From Cordilura impudica (Eukaryota > Arthropoda > Insecta > Diptera > Scathophagidae), in NCBI GenBank assembly GCA_963682025.1, contig OY821521.1, positions 196,923,526 through 196,987,525 on the forward strand: DNA of 64,000 nucleotides, given 5' to 3'. The notes beneath the pieces are model-generated. The model ran no database searches. It had not been told where the DNA came from and saw only the letters and a program-made list of their open reading frames with translations. Shown here piece by piece: positions 1 through 11,941 of this stretch. The position numbers were made by a program, and so were the translations under genes. Each line of letters begins with the position of its first letter. Position 1 is the first letter of the stretch.

Positions 1-412
1 AAACATCAACTACATCATGGCCGTGATAGGGGTGATGGTGTTACTGATTTTTGTTTGTTTTTATCCTGAGAAAAATTTTGTATGTATTGAAAATAAGTCA
101 AATTGATCAATAAAATCAAAACTTTCGAGATATGAAATCATTTTAATACAAAACTCACCTTAACGGGGTTTTTTCTTTAATATCGAAAATTAAAATAATA
201 ATAAAAATTTAAAAAAATAATAATAATAATAACAAATTTGCAGTAAAAGAGAAATTCTACCGCACCTACACCTTAAATATTTTTTTTTTACCTCAACAAA
301 AATGAATAAATAAACAAAAAATTAAATTTGTTCTTAAATATCTGATATGTAAAATATTTTTCACTTTTCTTTAATCAAAATTTTTTCTCGCCTCCAAAAA
401 AAAATATATATA
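1..412. other. A+T-rich non-coding stretch
   Basis: Poly-A/T tracts and short AATAAT runs. No ORF, repeat boundary or RNA gene was recognised before the TA dinucleotide (411-412) that flanks the first transposon. Confidence 0.6.
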
Positions 413-2029
413 CAGTGTTGGAAAAAATAATAGAAACGAGAGTTTATTTTTTCAAAAAATTAAGTTTATTAGTCAAGTCTTACTTAAAAAAAATTTTTTA
501 TATGCAGTTTTGTTTTTAAGCCATACAACAACAAAAAAAAAATAGTCATCACCCTCTTCATTTATATTATAAAAAATTATATTACTAACAATGTACAAAG
601 TCATTATTTTACTGGAAAAAATAATAGAAACGCGTTAAAGGAGGAGGTACAACTTTTTTATTTATGTTAATAAACTATTTTATTTTATTATTTTGTTGCT
701 CCACCTTTGTTTTTCACAACTTCATTGCATCTGCGGTTCATGGAATCTGCCAATTTTTTACAGATATCCTTGCCAATGGAAAACCACTATTCCTGGATTT
801 TTTCCCACAATTCGTCCTTATTTTTCGGACTGAAACCCCCTATTTTCCTCTTGAGCACTCCCCAGAGGTGTTCTATAGGGTTAAGGTCCGGTGACTGCGA
901 AGGCCATTCCATAAGAGGTACCTTTTTGACTGCAAAGAAGTCCTTTGCCAATTTGGAAGAGTGCTTCGGATCATTGTCCTGTTGAAACTCCCATCTCAAG
1001 GGCATCTCTTCCTCAGCAAATAGAAGCATTATGCTTTGCAATATGTTGACATAGTCCGGGGCGCACATTTTGTTCTTGATCCAATATATTGGACCAACAC
1101 CAGAGGAAGAGAAACAACCCCATATCATCATGGATCCACCACCGTGTTTCACCGTCTTCTTGGTGTATTTAGGATCATATGCCGTATTATCTGGACGCCT
1201 TACATAGTGTTTCCCATCAGATCCAAGCAAATTTATTTTAGTTTCATCTGACCACAGTACGTTTGCCCAGTTTCCTCGTAATAAATGCTTATGTGCAAAG
1301 TTCAGCCGTTTTTTAATATTTTTTTTGTTCAGTAAGGGTACTTTTCTGGCACTGCGTGCTATCAACCCTTGCTCCAAAAGCCTATTTCGCACTGTTCTGC
1401 TACTCACTGGTGCTTCCAACTCATTTTTTAGGTTCGTCGATGAGAAAAACTGTTTTTTTTTTTCTAGAGTCGTATAAGATTTTTGTCCCATCTATCGCTT
1501 GTTGCACGCTTTCTGCCTCTGGTTTCCTTTTTTGGAACAAAGTTCAATGCAGAGAACACTTTTTTTTGGAGCACTCCATTATTTCTGCAATTGCGGACAT
1601 GGCCTTTCCTTCTGCCCTCAACTTTTCCATCGCTGTCCTCTCTGCAACAGTACAATGTACACCACGACCCATTCTGTTCATAATCACATAAAAATATTAT
1701 GCAAATGCACATATTGCTATAATTTCTTATTGAATATGTTTCATTTGTTGAAACTTACCTGAATTAACTATTAAAATAATATAAAATTAAAAAATTTCGA
1801 ACAATATGTATTGCGTTTCTATTTTTTTTTTCAACCACAATACCGTCCTTTCGCGATCAAGTAACGGTAAAAGTGATATTTTTGGATAAATAAGTGCAAA
1901 TGTTAAACAAAAACAAAGTCCCGATATCATTCTTTACCATATTCTTACCCATATTGTTGTATATAAATGTTTACAGTTACTCTTAAGAAACATGTTGATA
2001 TGTCGTTTCTATTATTTTTTCCAACACTG
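413..2029 (-). mobile_element. Tc1-like DNA transposon with IR/DR-type ends
   Basis: The left end CAGTGTTGGAAAAAATAATA (413) is matched in inverse at the right end (2004-2029), and TA lies on both sides (411-412, 2030-2031), the standard Tc1/mariner target duplication. A second copy of the terminal motif recurs inside each end (about 613-634 and 1812-1838), giving an inverted-repeat/direct-repeat layout as in Tc1 elements with double transposase-binding sites. The body carries a broken DD34E transposase on the minus strand. The right end abuts the next element with no unique DNA between them. Length is about 1.6 kb, normal for Tc1. Confidence 0.9.
688..1672 (-). pseudogene. Tc1-type DD34E transposase, broken
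   Basis: Encodes a cut-and-paste transposase with an N-terminal helix-turn-helix (starting MGRGVHCT, ATG at 1672-1670) and a C-terminal DDE domain. The catalytic motifs are visible: WSDETK, QDNDPKHSS and PDLNPIEHLWG, the last two with the DD34E spacing. The frame is broken at least twice: a shift in the poly-A run near 1560 separates the N-terminal part from the NFVPKKETRG segment, and a second near 1480 separates that from the DDE part (ORF from 1491 downward). A TAG near 787 cuts off about 33 further codons, which remain readable to a TAA at 690-688. It is therefore non-autonomous. The Tc1 assignment is firm; the subfamily was not determined. Confidence 0.88.
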
Positions 2030-2906
2030 TATATATGGGGGTTTCATGTCAAGTGCACCAACTTTTAAAACAGATGTCTTCCGATGAAATTTGCACCAAG
2101 GTTATTCCTATTGGATAGTAGTTTAGACACTATTTTTCAACAAGATCGGTCCAGGTCTCTCTGAGTTAGAGGAGATCAAAATTTGACATTTTGGCCAAAC
2201 AGGTGTTTTTTCTCATCCATGTAACTTATTACCTATTGTTCTTAGAATATTTTCTCCCAAAGAGTTTAGATAGCTATTTCTTCAATATTTCGGAAAAAAA
2301 ATACTTAAAAAAAAACAAAAAATTTTAGACTTTTTTTTTGCTAAATTAAAGCATTTTTTTCCTTTTTTTTTTCCAAAAAAGGCATTTTTTTTTTTTTTTT
2401 CATAAGAAAGCTTAGGATTTTTCCTTTAAGAACTTTTTGGTCGCTTAGTGGGATGGGAGTGGGATATCTATCAAAATAAAAGTTTTGTAACTCAAGACAA
2501 CGGTTTTTCAATTTTCACAAATGTACTATTTTGAATTTTTGCCTATTTGTGTGTAAAACCTTACAAATTAAACTTATACTGAGAAACCAGACAAATTAAA
2601 CTTTCCGAAGGTATGTAACATACCCAACTAAGATTTCATACCCTCGATACTGTAATACCCAGAATATGTTAACCTCAGAAAAAAAATCAATTTTATTTTT
2701 TATTTATTTGTAATAATAATTAAATTAATATATAATAATAATAATATTAAAAATAAAAAGATAAATAATTTGATAAAATTTAATCTTAATAGATCCATTT
2801 ATATCATAACTATTTTTATACTTAATTTATTGTAGCTGATGAAGTATTTAAGTCTTGTAAATTTTTAAATACCCAGTCTTTCATCCAGCTTTTTTGTCGC
2901 CTTTAT

Positions 2907-4340
2907 TTACTGCGTTTTTTCCTTTCTTAGCGTTACTAGGTTCTGCTGTTGATTTCGCTGCAGGTTTATTTGTTGGTTTGGAAAGAAATCGCATTGAATA
3001 GAGGCAGAAAACTTTTTCAACTTGAGTCTTCCATCGACAAGCGGTATAAAAGCATGGTATTGAGCGGTGCCATCGATTGTTACCGCAGCATCGAATATGC
3101 TCTTCAGTGTTTTCAATGTTTCCTGATGATCCTCTTTGCTACTAAAAACTATTTTAGTTTTTTTTTTACAATAATTCTTTGCCCAATGGAACAAAGCAGT
3201 CGCATCTAAGATGCGATCTTGATGAGAGCACTGCAGGCTATACTTCGCTGCATTTCTTTTAAGGTTTGCTCCAATACCATCACATGCTCCTTTACCATGA
3301 GCAGTAGGATGAAAATGCCACTCAGCTGGCATTCCAAAATCTTTTTCATGGGCCATAAGATTTGCCAAGCTACTTTTGTTTTTAAAATGTTGACGAGCTC
3401 CGTCCGAAACGTAGTATACCTTCTTTACTGTAAATTTAGATTTTAGAAATTTTAGTATTCTCTTCTGGTACTCATAAACTGCAACGGTATCATGTTTTAA
3501 ATCGACGGATATGATTGCTATACTTTTGTGTTCCAGTTTTTCATCTTTCATGTAGTAAATAACTACTGTGAATATAGTTTCTTGGTCGTTATTGAAGTGG
3601 AATGCTTGTATGGCATCCTGAAGAACATATTTATAGTTTTCTGCGAAATCATATGAAAATAACGAATTCACCAGACTTCAAATGTATCTTCAAATCCTTG
3701 AAGAATGACCATTGCTCTTTGACTAAAAAGTCATGGGTTCTCAAGTTTAGCAATCCTGTACACATTTCTTCCACAAAATCATCCACATTTAAAATGATTG
3801 TTTTCAACGAATTCACCAGACTTCAAATGGATCTTCAAATCCTTGAAGAATGACCATTGCTCTTTGACTAAAAAGTCATGGTTTCTCAAGTTTAGCAATC
3901 CTGTACACATTTCTTCCTCAAAATCATCCACATTTAAAATGATTGTTTTCAATGTGCATCTGTCAGTCTGAATCCAAGAATCAAATTTGACCTCCTCTAT
4001 ATATTCTCGATCTAAAGAGTTGATTAAATTTTTTTTGATGAATGTGGTTTTCGGCCAATTGGTACATTCACCTAAGTGGCAAGAAGTTGTTGCATTAGGA
4101 CACATAGTCAACTTAAGGCAATCGCGGTAATCGTGTAAATCTTCTGCCGAATCATCTGTTAAATACTTTAAGTTGATTTCCTTCAACATCAGTTTAACAT
4201 TTTCATGGTAAATGCAAACGCATACTGTGTGAGTAAATTTGGGTAAATTTCGTGAAGCCAATTTTAACATCCTCGTGTTCAGATTGAAATGTTGCAAATA
4301 ACTCTTTCAAGTTACAGAGAACCATTCTCTTCTGTTATGT
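2907..4340 (-). pseudogene. Transposase-like protein with DFAENY and HGKGxCDG motifs, broken
   Basis: Two minus-strand ORFs (4297-3779 and 3671-2907) are halves of one protein. The first holds VCVCIYHENVKLMLKEI, a CHLGECTNWP cysteine pair and a DR-containing segment. The second begins YDFAENYKYVLQDAIQAFH and continues with YYVSDGARQHFKNKS and AEWHFHPTAHGKGACDGIG. The D of SDG, the HGKG and the CDG are candidate RNase-H-fold/DDE elements (inference). I recognise this architecture as recurring among uncharacterised arthropod and cnidarian transposon proteins but cannot name its superfamily. Breaks: a 145-bp tandem duplication (3661-3950) shifts the frame between the halves. Upstream of 4297 a different frame reads ELFATFQSEHEDVKIGFTKF, showing a further frameshift or deletion near the N-terminus. 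Confidence 0.75.
3661..3950. repeat. 145-bp tandem duplication inside the transposase pseudogene
   Basis: Bases 3661-3805 are repeated almost identically at 3806-3950 (a few substitutions only). Because 145 is not a multiple of three, the duplication shifts the reading frame. The near-identity shows it arose late, after the element had inserted. Confidence 0.9.
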
Positions 4341-4912
4341 TATGAAGGTATGTTACATACCTTCGGAAAGGTTAATTTGTCTACGTTCTCAGTATAAGTT
4401 TTATTTGTAAGGTTAGTACATTTGCGAAAAATTGTAAAACCGTTGTCTTGAGTTACAAAACATTTATTTTGATAGATATCCCACTCCCATCCCACTAAGC
4501 GACCAAAAACCTCTTAAAGGGAAAATCCTAAGCTTTCTTATGAAAAAAAAAATTCCCTTTTTCAAAAAAAAAAAAAAGGCAAAAATGCTTTGATTTAGCA
4601 AAAAAAAGTCAAAAAAAAAAATTTTTTTTTTTAAGTTTTTTTTCCGAAATATTGAAGAAATAGCTATCTTAACTATTTGGGAGAAAATTTTCTAAGGACA
4701 ATAGGTAATAAGTTACATGGATGAGAAAAAACACCTGTTTGGCCAAAATGTCAAATTTTTATCCCCTCTAACTCAGAGACATCTGGACCGATCTTGTTGA
4801 AAAATTGTGTTTAAACTACTATCCAATAGGACTAACCTTGGTGCAAATTTCATCCCGATCGGAAGACATCGGTTTTAAAAGTTGGTGCACTTGACATGAA
4901 ACCCCCCATATA

Positions 4913-5286
4913 TCTATAATATTAATAGGCTAGCCGATTTCTTGTGACTGATGTTTTGTTCTTCCGTTTTATCCCGATTTTGACAAAACGTACATTATGT
5001 GAAAGGTATTTCTTTTTAGCCGATTTGCAGATTTACAGTTTTTTAATTTTTTTCCTTTATTTTGAGTAAATTGCATTTAAAGTTGCTACTAACACAGACA
5101 TAAAATTATACAATGCTATGTGTGTGTTTATTAAATTTGTTAATGTGTTTGTTATAAAAAACGAGTTTCTTTTTTGTGTTGATTTGTGAATTGGCTATAA
5201 TTGATTAGAATACTTTTAGGGTCCTTATTTAATGAAATAATAAAATTTCCTAGAATTTGCACTCGAATTTCGAGAATTTCTGCTAG
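4913..5286 (+). mobile_element. Non-autonomous Helitron-like element, copy 1
   Basis: Starts TCTATAATATTAATAGGC and ends CTGCTAG, preceded by A and followed by T. This is the Helitron pattern of TC...CTRR inserted between A and T. Near the 3' end sits the hairpin CTCGAATTTCGAG. There is no ORF. It is one of seven copies of the same family in the window and abuts the long-TIR element upstream. In this copy the stretch after the hairpin is slightly diverged. Confidence 0.7.
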
Positions 5287-5569
5287 TATATATTGATATT
5301 TTCTGTTCCAAAATAATTTATCATAAAAAAAATTTCATTAATTAAAAAAAATTTAACCTAAAAAAATAAATAAATAAAAATAAAACATAAAAATAGAAAA
5401 TTGCCTTAAAAATAAATACCCCCTTAATAATTCTTTCATCCAATTTGTTTCACCCAAAAAATAAAAAAAGTATTTTTCACTTCACAAATTTTCATTTACT
5501 TAAAAAATAAATAAATAAAAATACAAAATATTTTTTCAGCCAAAAAAAAGTGCCTTAAAAACAGGGACG

Positions 5570-6185
5570 TAACAGTTATAAGAGAAATGACGAAAGTCTT
5601 ATTTAACCATTAACATTGATGAATTCAAATAAAGGTTATAATTAATCGTTATTGTAATATACGAGTATATTTAATTTTGGTCATCGTAACCAATATAGGT
5701 GAGAAATATTTTTTTTTTTTTGTTATGAATAACAATTATGATAACCAAAAAGGTTTTTTTGGTTACCAATAACCATTATTGAAAGTAATTTAATTTTTTG
5801 GTTATCGCATACATACATATCGTATTTTTAATGTAATGGATGCATTTCTAAAGGGTTTGTAGTTTAATTATTGAAATACTTTAATTAAACTAGTTAACGT
5901 TTAATTTTTAATCAACTTTTTAATTAAATAATATTTTATTTATAAAATTAATAAAACATTTCTTACAAAACTGCCCGTTCTGTTTACTTCAAATACCTTA
6001 GAAATGCATCCATTATTCATAACCAAAAAAAAAATATTTCTCATTAATATTGGTTATGGTGACCAAAATACTATATATGTATCTTACGATAATGGTAAAA
6101 AATTCCCTAAAATAGATAAAGCGAATTTTAACGTAACCTTTACTTTCGAAAGAAAAAAACATAACAATTATTTTCTGTCCTTGCT
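5570..6185. repeat. Fold-back repeat
   Basis: A segment around 5680-5735 (GGTCATCGTAACCAATAT onward, then a poly-T run and GTTATGAATAA) is present in inverse at 6010-6063. A second block, AATGGATGCATTTCTAA (5845), is inverted at 5998. Weaker inverted similarity continues outward on both sides. The ORF at 6004-6195 lies wholly inside this repeat and is not a gene. No target duplication was identified. Confidence 0.55.
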
Positions 6186-6235
6186 TAAAAATTAATTATT
6201 CGTAAAATGTGAATTCTAAAATTTTCTTTCTGAAA

Positions 6236-6698
6236 AAAGAAGTGGGCGTGTCACCTTTCAGACAAAGTGAATTTTAAATATCCTATATTGTTATCAAGTG
6301 ATTTAACAGTTTATTAGTGTGAGTATTCATGCTGAAAATGGGTGATATCGGATCTGTGGGCGTGGCACCTCCCATACAAAAAATTATTCAATATCATGAG
6401 AGCTTTGCAAATTTGTGTAACGTCATGTACTATTAATATTAGTAGCCGTGCTGTAACTGGACGGTATAGGATAAATAGGCGTAGATCTCGCTTACAGAAA
6501 TTATTAAATATTGCGAAATTGATAAGATAGACGAAGATAATAGTTTTATGTGAAACAAAATTTAATTGATTAAATCTCAAATAAAATCTGCATTTAAAGT
6601 AGCATATTGAATTTCATTTCCATAATTGAAATACATATGAAAACAATCTAGGGATAAAATAATTATATTATGTAGAACAACGTTTGCCGTGCCAGCTA
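6236..6698 (+). repeat. Dispersed non-coding repeat ending CAGCTAG/T
   Basis: Contains GTGGGCGTGGCACCTCCCAT and further sequence shared with 57985-58085. The right part ends GCCGTGCCAGCTAG followed by T, a CTRR-type end that could be Helitron-like. The left edge is not resolved. It resembles the DINE-1-like repeats common in fly introns (inference). Confidence 0.4.
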
Positions 6699-7159
6699 GT
6701 TTTTTATAAATTAAGAAAATTCCGATTTTTTTCTAAATTAAAATTATTATTATTCTGAAACAAAAAATTGTTTTTCTCAAAAATTTGTTTACCTCAAAAA
6801 ACTTCCAAATTTTATTAACCTTCATTCAAAAAAAAATTTTTTTTACTTTAATAAAAATATAAATATAAAAATATTTAATTAAAATTTAATAAATTTGATT
6901 TTTTTTCTAAAAACCTGAAAATTTTATTGACCAAAACATTTTTCTTTTTTTTAAGAAAAAAATATATAAAAAAAATTCTCAAAATTTGTTTCTTAAGATA
7001 ATTTTTTTCATCAGTCAAAAAAAAAAAATTTTTTTTTTTAATTAATAAATTAGATTTTTCCTCAAAATAAAACCTCAATAATTTATTTGCATCAAAAAAG
7101 GGAGAATGTGAAGAGATCCAAAAAAAAAAAAAATTTTTTTTTTTTGCTTAAAAAATGTA
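6699..7159. other. A+T-rich, low-complexity stretch
   Basis: Long poly-A and poly-T runs. A 67-codon minus-strand ORF here is composed almost entirely of Lys, Phe, Asn and Leu and is rejected as a gene. Ends at the TA flanking the DD41D element. Confidence 0.6.
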
Positions 7160-8457
7160 AAGGTTCTGCCATCTAACGTTTTTTTTTTTTCAACTAGTGA
7201 TTATTTCATGAATGGTAACACTTAGCTCATGTCTGATTTGACAGATAATTAGTTTTATACTTCCGCTGAACGAATATGGTTGTGTATACGCTTGAACAAC
7301 GCTGGGAAATATTGCGACATTACTTTGAAAATCATGTAATGTTACAGAATGTGTGCGAAAATTGCGTACGGATTTTGGAAGAAGAGAAGCACCGTCAGCT
7401 CCGTATGTTCGTTATCTTGTGAAAAAAGTGAAAGAAACTGGCATCCTCATCGATAAACCAAAGCGTGAAAAGCCAAAAACAGTGCGTACACCCGAGAATA
7501 TTGCTGCTGTGGCAGAAAGTGTACGTGAAGCGCCATCAACATCAATTCACCGTCGTTCTCAAGAATTGAACATTTCGGAGGCATCATTGAGACGAATTTT
7601 GCATAAAGACCTTGGTATGACGCCATACAATGTTCAATTGGTTCAGGAGTTGAAGCCAACTGACCATCGAATGCGTTTTCGCTTCGCTAAGTGGGCCTGC
7701 GATCGACTTACAGAAGATGCCGATTTTGCCAAAAAAAAAAAAATCATCTTTTCAGATGAAGCTCATTTTGATCTTGGCGGGTATGTAAACAAGCAAAATT
7801 GTCCCATTTGGGGCACAGAAAACCCGCACGCATACATTGAAAAGCCGATACACCCAAAACGAGTCACTGTTTGGTGCGGATTTTGGTCCAGAGGCATAAT
7901 TGGGCCATTTTTCTTCGAAAATAAGCAAGGAGTGGCCGTTACAGTCAATGGCGATCGTTATCGAGCCATGTTGAACGAATTTTTGTTCACAAAAATTGAA
8001 GAGGAGGATATTGGCAACACAGGACGGCGCTACGTGCCACATAGCCGAAGCTACACTCGATGTTTTGCGCCCTGTTTTTGAAGATCGCATTATCAGCCGC
8101 AGAGTTGATGTCGTTTGGCCACCTCGGAGCTGCGATTTGACACCGTTGGACTATTATTTGTGGGGTGCCCTCAAAGATAAGTGTTACGCCAACAAGCCAG
8201 AGACAGTTGACGCTTTAAAGGACAATATTCATGAAGCCATTGGTGAAATACAGCTGCACACAATCGATAATGTGCTTAAAAATTGGACCCATCGTGTAGG
8301 CTACTGCATGGCCAGCCGAGGCAGCCATTTGAATGAAATTATTTTCCATTATTAACCGGAAGGATTGTACTTTCAAATAAAAAAAGAAATTTGAGATAAT
8401 ATTCAGTAGTTTTTTTTATAGCATTTTCAAAAAAAAAAAGTTATTTGGCGGACCCTT
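7160..8457 (+). mobile_element. rosa-type (DD41D) mariner relative, copy 1
   Basis: Flanked by TA (7158-7159, 8458-8459). The left end AAGGTTCTGCCATCTAAC is matched imperfectly in inverse at the right end (AAGGGTCCGCCAAATAAC). Length is about 1.3 kb, as expected for mariner-type elements. The interior encodes a DD41D transposase with frameshifts. A second, differently damaged copy of the same family lies at 34128-35216. Confidence 0.9.
7276..8355 (+). pseudogene. DD41D mariner-type transposase, frameshifted
   Basis: ATG at 7276 starts MVVYTLEQRWEILRHYFENH. The frame shifts near 7345 and resumes at about 7353 (VRKLRTDFGRREAPSAPYVR). The DDE domain shows FSDEAHFDLGGYVNKQ, then QDGATCHIAEATLDV and PLDYYLWG. 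Counting the residues between the second D and the final D gives 41, the DD41D signature of the rosa group. A short deletion near 8013-8020, just before QDGATCH, removes the IWFQ segment kept in the other copy and shifts the frame again. The C-terminus SHLNEIIFHY and a TAA at 8353-8355 are intact. It cannot make functional enzyme as read. Confidence 0.88.
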
Positions 8458-8459
8458 TA

Positions 8460-10387
8460 CTACTCGCAAAAGATCAGACACTTTCCCTACAAAAGTGTGT
8501 AAATTTGTTCTTATTTCATGTTTGAGATTATTTTATCGAAAATTTTTCATAATGACTTGGCCAAGAGTTTTATTTTTTACGAGTTGAAAATGTGAGGATA
8601 GTATTTCTTTTAAATTATAAATTAATTCATATATCGATCCGTTCCAAACGGAATGGCAAATTGATGTCAACAATCTAACATTAAATGTTTGAGGGTTAAA
8701 CGTACAATATGTAAGGTAACACATTTATATTTTCTTCTTATATCGTATTAAGTTACATATTAAGTATTTTACAAATTACTGCTGTTATATTAACTCTGTA
8801 ATCAGTTTTCGCCTAACAAAGGCTTTTTGATTATATGTAAATAAATGAAATGAAATAAAATATATATTAAATGTTAATTATTATTAATAATGTTATCAGT
8901 AATCTTTCGTTTTTATTTTTTTTTTAAATAAAAATATAAAACAATTTAATTCGTATTAATTTTTTTTAGCGAATTAAGTCCTTGAATAAAATGTATTTCC
9001 ACATTTTTTTACCTAAAAACTAGCACTGACTACGTAAAATACACAATATATATTAATTCATTTGCTGCGTTCTCTCTTAAACGTTTGAGGGTTAAATATA
9101 CAGTATGTAGGTAATACATCTTCTTAATATCCTTTTTCGTTAAATGTTATATGTGTGTGTGTGTGTGTCTAGTTCTAGTGGAAAGGAAACAAGTTTTCCA
9201 AACCTTCTGCATTGAGTACTCGTAAATACCTACTAGGTACATTATTAGTATTGTTCAAATAAATATCAACATAAATAAAAACGCGACAGTGATGTTTTAA
9301 CAACAGATGTATGTATTACAACAAATTGTTTTGTATGTATCTATACAAAAAAAAAACACGTGCTGACATATATGTACATATGCATAAACACATGTTTACA
9401 AAACGTCGATGTAAGAGATGTCGAGTATCACATTAAATGGCTGCGTAAGAATTTCTAAATTTAATTTTAAGTAGAGTAAATAAATAAAACTCAAAAAAGA
9501 CTGAGAGCGAAGCGTTTAACAGACAATATGGAAAGCATTAATGCCATTAATTTGGTGTTAACGTGCATGACATACTCGTATAATTGCGTGTTGTCAAAAT
9601 ACATAAAATTCTATTCAAGCAACGCAATCAAATGAAATGATGCTTTTGTTGTTTTTGTTGTAATAAACTGGCATAGTGTAAATATTTATATTGCCGTTGT
9701 TTTTTTAATTGATTTATTGAGAAAGATACTGGTTCAAAGATCTTTAAGAGAATAGATGAAACAATTAAAAAGTTTATTTGAAAATTAGAAAAATCATAAA
9801 TTAAGTAAGGGTGGCCGCCAATGTAAAATAGTAAAATAATTTAGATTAATTGTATGGAAAACAATCAAATTTAAAAGAAAAATTATGAAGAACTTGCAAT
9901 AATGGTTTTGCTTGCATGTTGCACAAATTGTTATTATATACAATTGTTTTTATATAAAGTTTTACAATAAAAAATCTTTGCACATGAAAAAAAAATGAAA
10001 AACTTCAAAAGAAACATTGATTTCTAATTGAAATAACCAAGTTTTTTTATTTATTTTTTTTTCATCTTAGCTGTTATAGATGTGTGTATAAATATAATAA
10101 ATACAAAAAAAAAAAACTTCAACTTCCATAAAAAAAGTAATGAACGAATATTACAAAATTACAATATCTGTGCTGTGAAATAAATATTTGCACACTTAAG
10201 CTTAAATCAATAAAATGTTTAATTTATTGTACATTTTGTTTTTGTAATAGCTAATATTTTGTGTGTTCACCTTGCGCATCAATTACCAATTACCAACGTC
10301 TGCGCATTGAATGAATAAGCTTTGGAATATTATAGGCTCTAGGTAATTTTTCCGATTCTTTAATAAACTATTTTTATTTAATTTTCT
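8460..10387. other. Non-coding A+T-rich interval
   Basis: No gene found. A TTTGAGGGTTAAA block followed by similar sequence occurs twice (about 8685-8740 and 9080-9135). The stretch GCCTAACAAAGGCTTTTTGA with ATGTAAATAAATG near 8812-8850 resembles the 3' tail of insect non-LTR elements, but no coding part accompanies it. A (TG)n microsatellite lies near 9149-9168. Confidence 0.5.
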
Positions 10388-10609
10388 GAGTCAAGTTAGC
10401 GATATGAATATATTTTGATGAAATTTGGTATGTAAAGCTTCTATCGGCCATTGAAATTGATGAAAATCGGTGCATGTTCAGACCTAGTCCCCATACAAAT
10501 GACCCCTATGAAATCAACTTAAATTGTGTGTGTTTATTACATCCATCAATCAGTAGTCCAAAAACAAAACCTATAGCACAATTCTTAGTCATACCCCCAT
10601 ATAAAGCTG

Positions 10610-11941
10610 GGGGGGTCTAATCGTCGCATACGTGATCGCTATCGTGTAAGTAGTATCGAAATTTGAGATGATGGCATACGATAACGAGCGATCGATCGAG
10701 TGTCTTCTTTCTAAATGTCATTCGATACGTCAAAGCCAATCGTAAACAAAAGTGTTAGACTTCTTGAGAACAACAAGCGAAAAAATAAAAGCGGGATATA
10801 TAAAATAAAATTTAAGTAATATTAATCACTTGATAAATTAAAATTTCAAAAATCTAATTAAAAATTTTCAGCGCAAATATAATTAAAATAAATGGCAAAC
10901 AAATGGAACTCATGGCTGAATTTATGATTGAGCACCCAAAGTTGGCAAAAAAAATATTTTACCTAATTGTGGCCAGGGAAAAGCTGTTTCAAAGCGATTA
11001 TGGGATCGGCTTACAATACAACTAAATAAGTTTGGCCCTCCAGTTAAAGATGAAAAATGTGGAGAAAGGTACAATTATTTTGAGGTATTTTTTAAGTGTT
11101 CCGACCAAAATAACAATGTCAAAAAAAAGCTGTCATTCAATAAGGCATCCAAAAAGAGAAGAGGTTGCCGGTATAGGAGTTTCTGGTGATGGTCTTTCAT
11201 CGAACAAATCTTTTGGTTCTTCTAAAACTACGAAACAAATTTGTGCTGATGATATCGAAAAAGCATTTAATGATATGTGATACATGAGGAAGACGACGAA
11301 AATATAAATGAACCTGAGACAGTAGAGAAGGAACCCATTATAAAAGCAAAAAAAGTTACTGAACGTGAATTTAAATTAGACCTTCTAAGGTGTCACATCG
11401 AAAAATATGAAGATTCCCAACGAAGCATAAACTGTAAGCTTGATCGGTTATTGAATATAAAAGAAAGATCGTTAAAATTAAAGGAAGAAGAACATGTTGC
11501 TAATATTTCAATAAAAAAGATTGATTATGAAATAAAATCAGTTGAACTAGAAATGCTAGAGGAAAATGGTTATCAGTCGAAGTAATACAAGCTCAATTTT
11601 TTATCAAAATTGATATTTTAACTTATAAATTCATATTCAATACGGGAAGTATATTTTATTTTAGAAACATTTTATTTTATTAATATTATTAAATTTAAAA
11701 ACGTATATTTACGTAGTTCAAATTCCTATTTTAAATGTCTTTAAAACCACAATTTCTAAAATTTCAATTCATTTTCATTAAACATGTGTTTTTCTTTATT
11801 TACATTAAAAATAAATCTTTTACAATTTTTATTAGATTTCGTTTCGATTCTAATCGTATGCCGTGATTAGGCTATTCGATACGTTTCGAAATTTCATTCG
11901 ATACGAGAGCTTACTCGATCACGAATGCGACGATTAGACCC
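10610..11941 (+). mobile_element. PIF/Harbinger-like element carrying only the Myb-like accessory gene
   Basis: The left end GGGGGGTCTAATCGTCGCAT is matched in inverse at the right end (ATGCGACGATTAGACCC). The 3-bp target duplication CTG (10607-10609, 11942-11944) fits the CWG/TWA preference of Harbinger elements. Uninterrupted R1 copies show a single CTGA at the matching site, confirming the insertion. No transposase is present; only the Myb/SANT-like ORF remains, so this is an internally reduced derivative. Confidence 0.75.
10903..11585 (+). pseudogene. Harbinger-type Myb/SANT-like DNA-binding protein, frameshifted
   Basis: Reads MELMAEFMIEHPKLAKK from 10903. It then shifts near 10970 to GKAVSKRLWDRLTIQLNKFG followed by PPVKDEK, and again to a third frame ending with a Lys/Glu-rich coiled-coil-like tail (ORF 11277-11585, with NCKLDRLLNIKERSLKLKEE). 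The WDRL...LN..GPP pattern is typical of the Myb-like (MADF/zeste-type) proteins encoded by Harbinger elements, which help the transposase enter the nucleus and bind the element ends. At least two frame breaks make it non-functional. Confidence 0.65.

Larger units (their letters stand above)
2037..4907 (-). mobile_element. DNA transposon with ~580-bp terminal inverted repeats, superfamily unassigned
   Basis: The first ~590 bp (2037-2625) recur in inverse at 4346-4907, starting GGGGGTTTCATGTCAAGTGC and running inward past the GGTATGTAACATACC palindrome. Flanks on both sides are ATATAT, so any target duplication cannot be separated from the termini. The arms differ by small indels, chiefly in poly-A/T tracts, so this is an old insertion. 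The interior carries one transposase-like gene on the minus strand, broken. The long arms resemble fold-back, MULE or Sola-type ends, but the transposase motifs were not assignable to a named superfamily by eye. Confidence 0.85.

Noticed and set aside
664..1762. Several plus-strand ORFs of 66-111 codons
   Set aside because: They are antisense shadows of the Tc1 transposase on the minus strand.
2037..4907. P element or piggyBac assignment for the long-TIR element
   Set aside because: Termini and transposase motifs do not match either; arms are far longer than theirs and no TTAA or 8-bp duplication is visible.
6004..6195. 63-codon ORF
   Set aside because: Lies entirely in the arm of a fold-back repeat.
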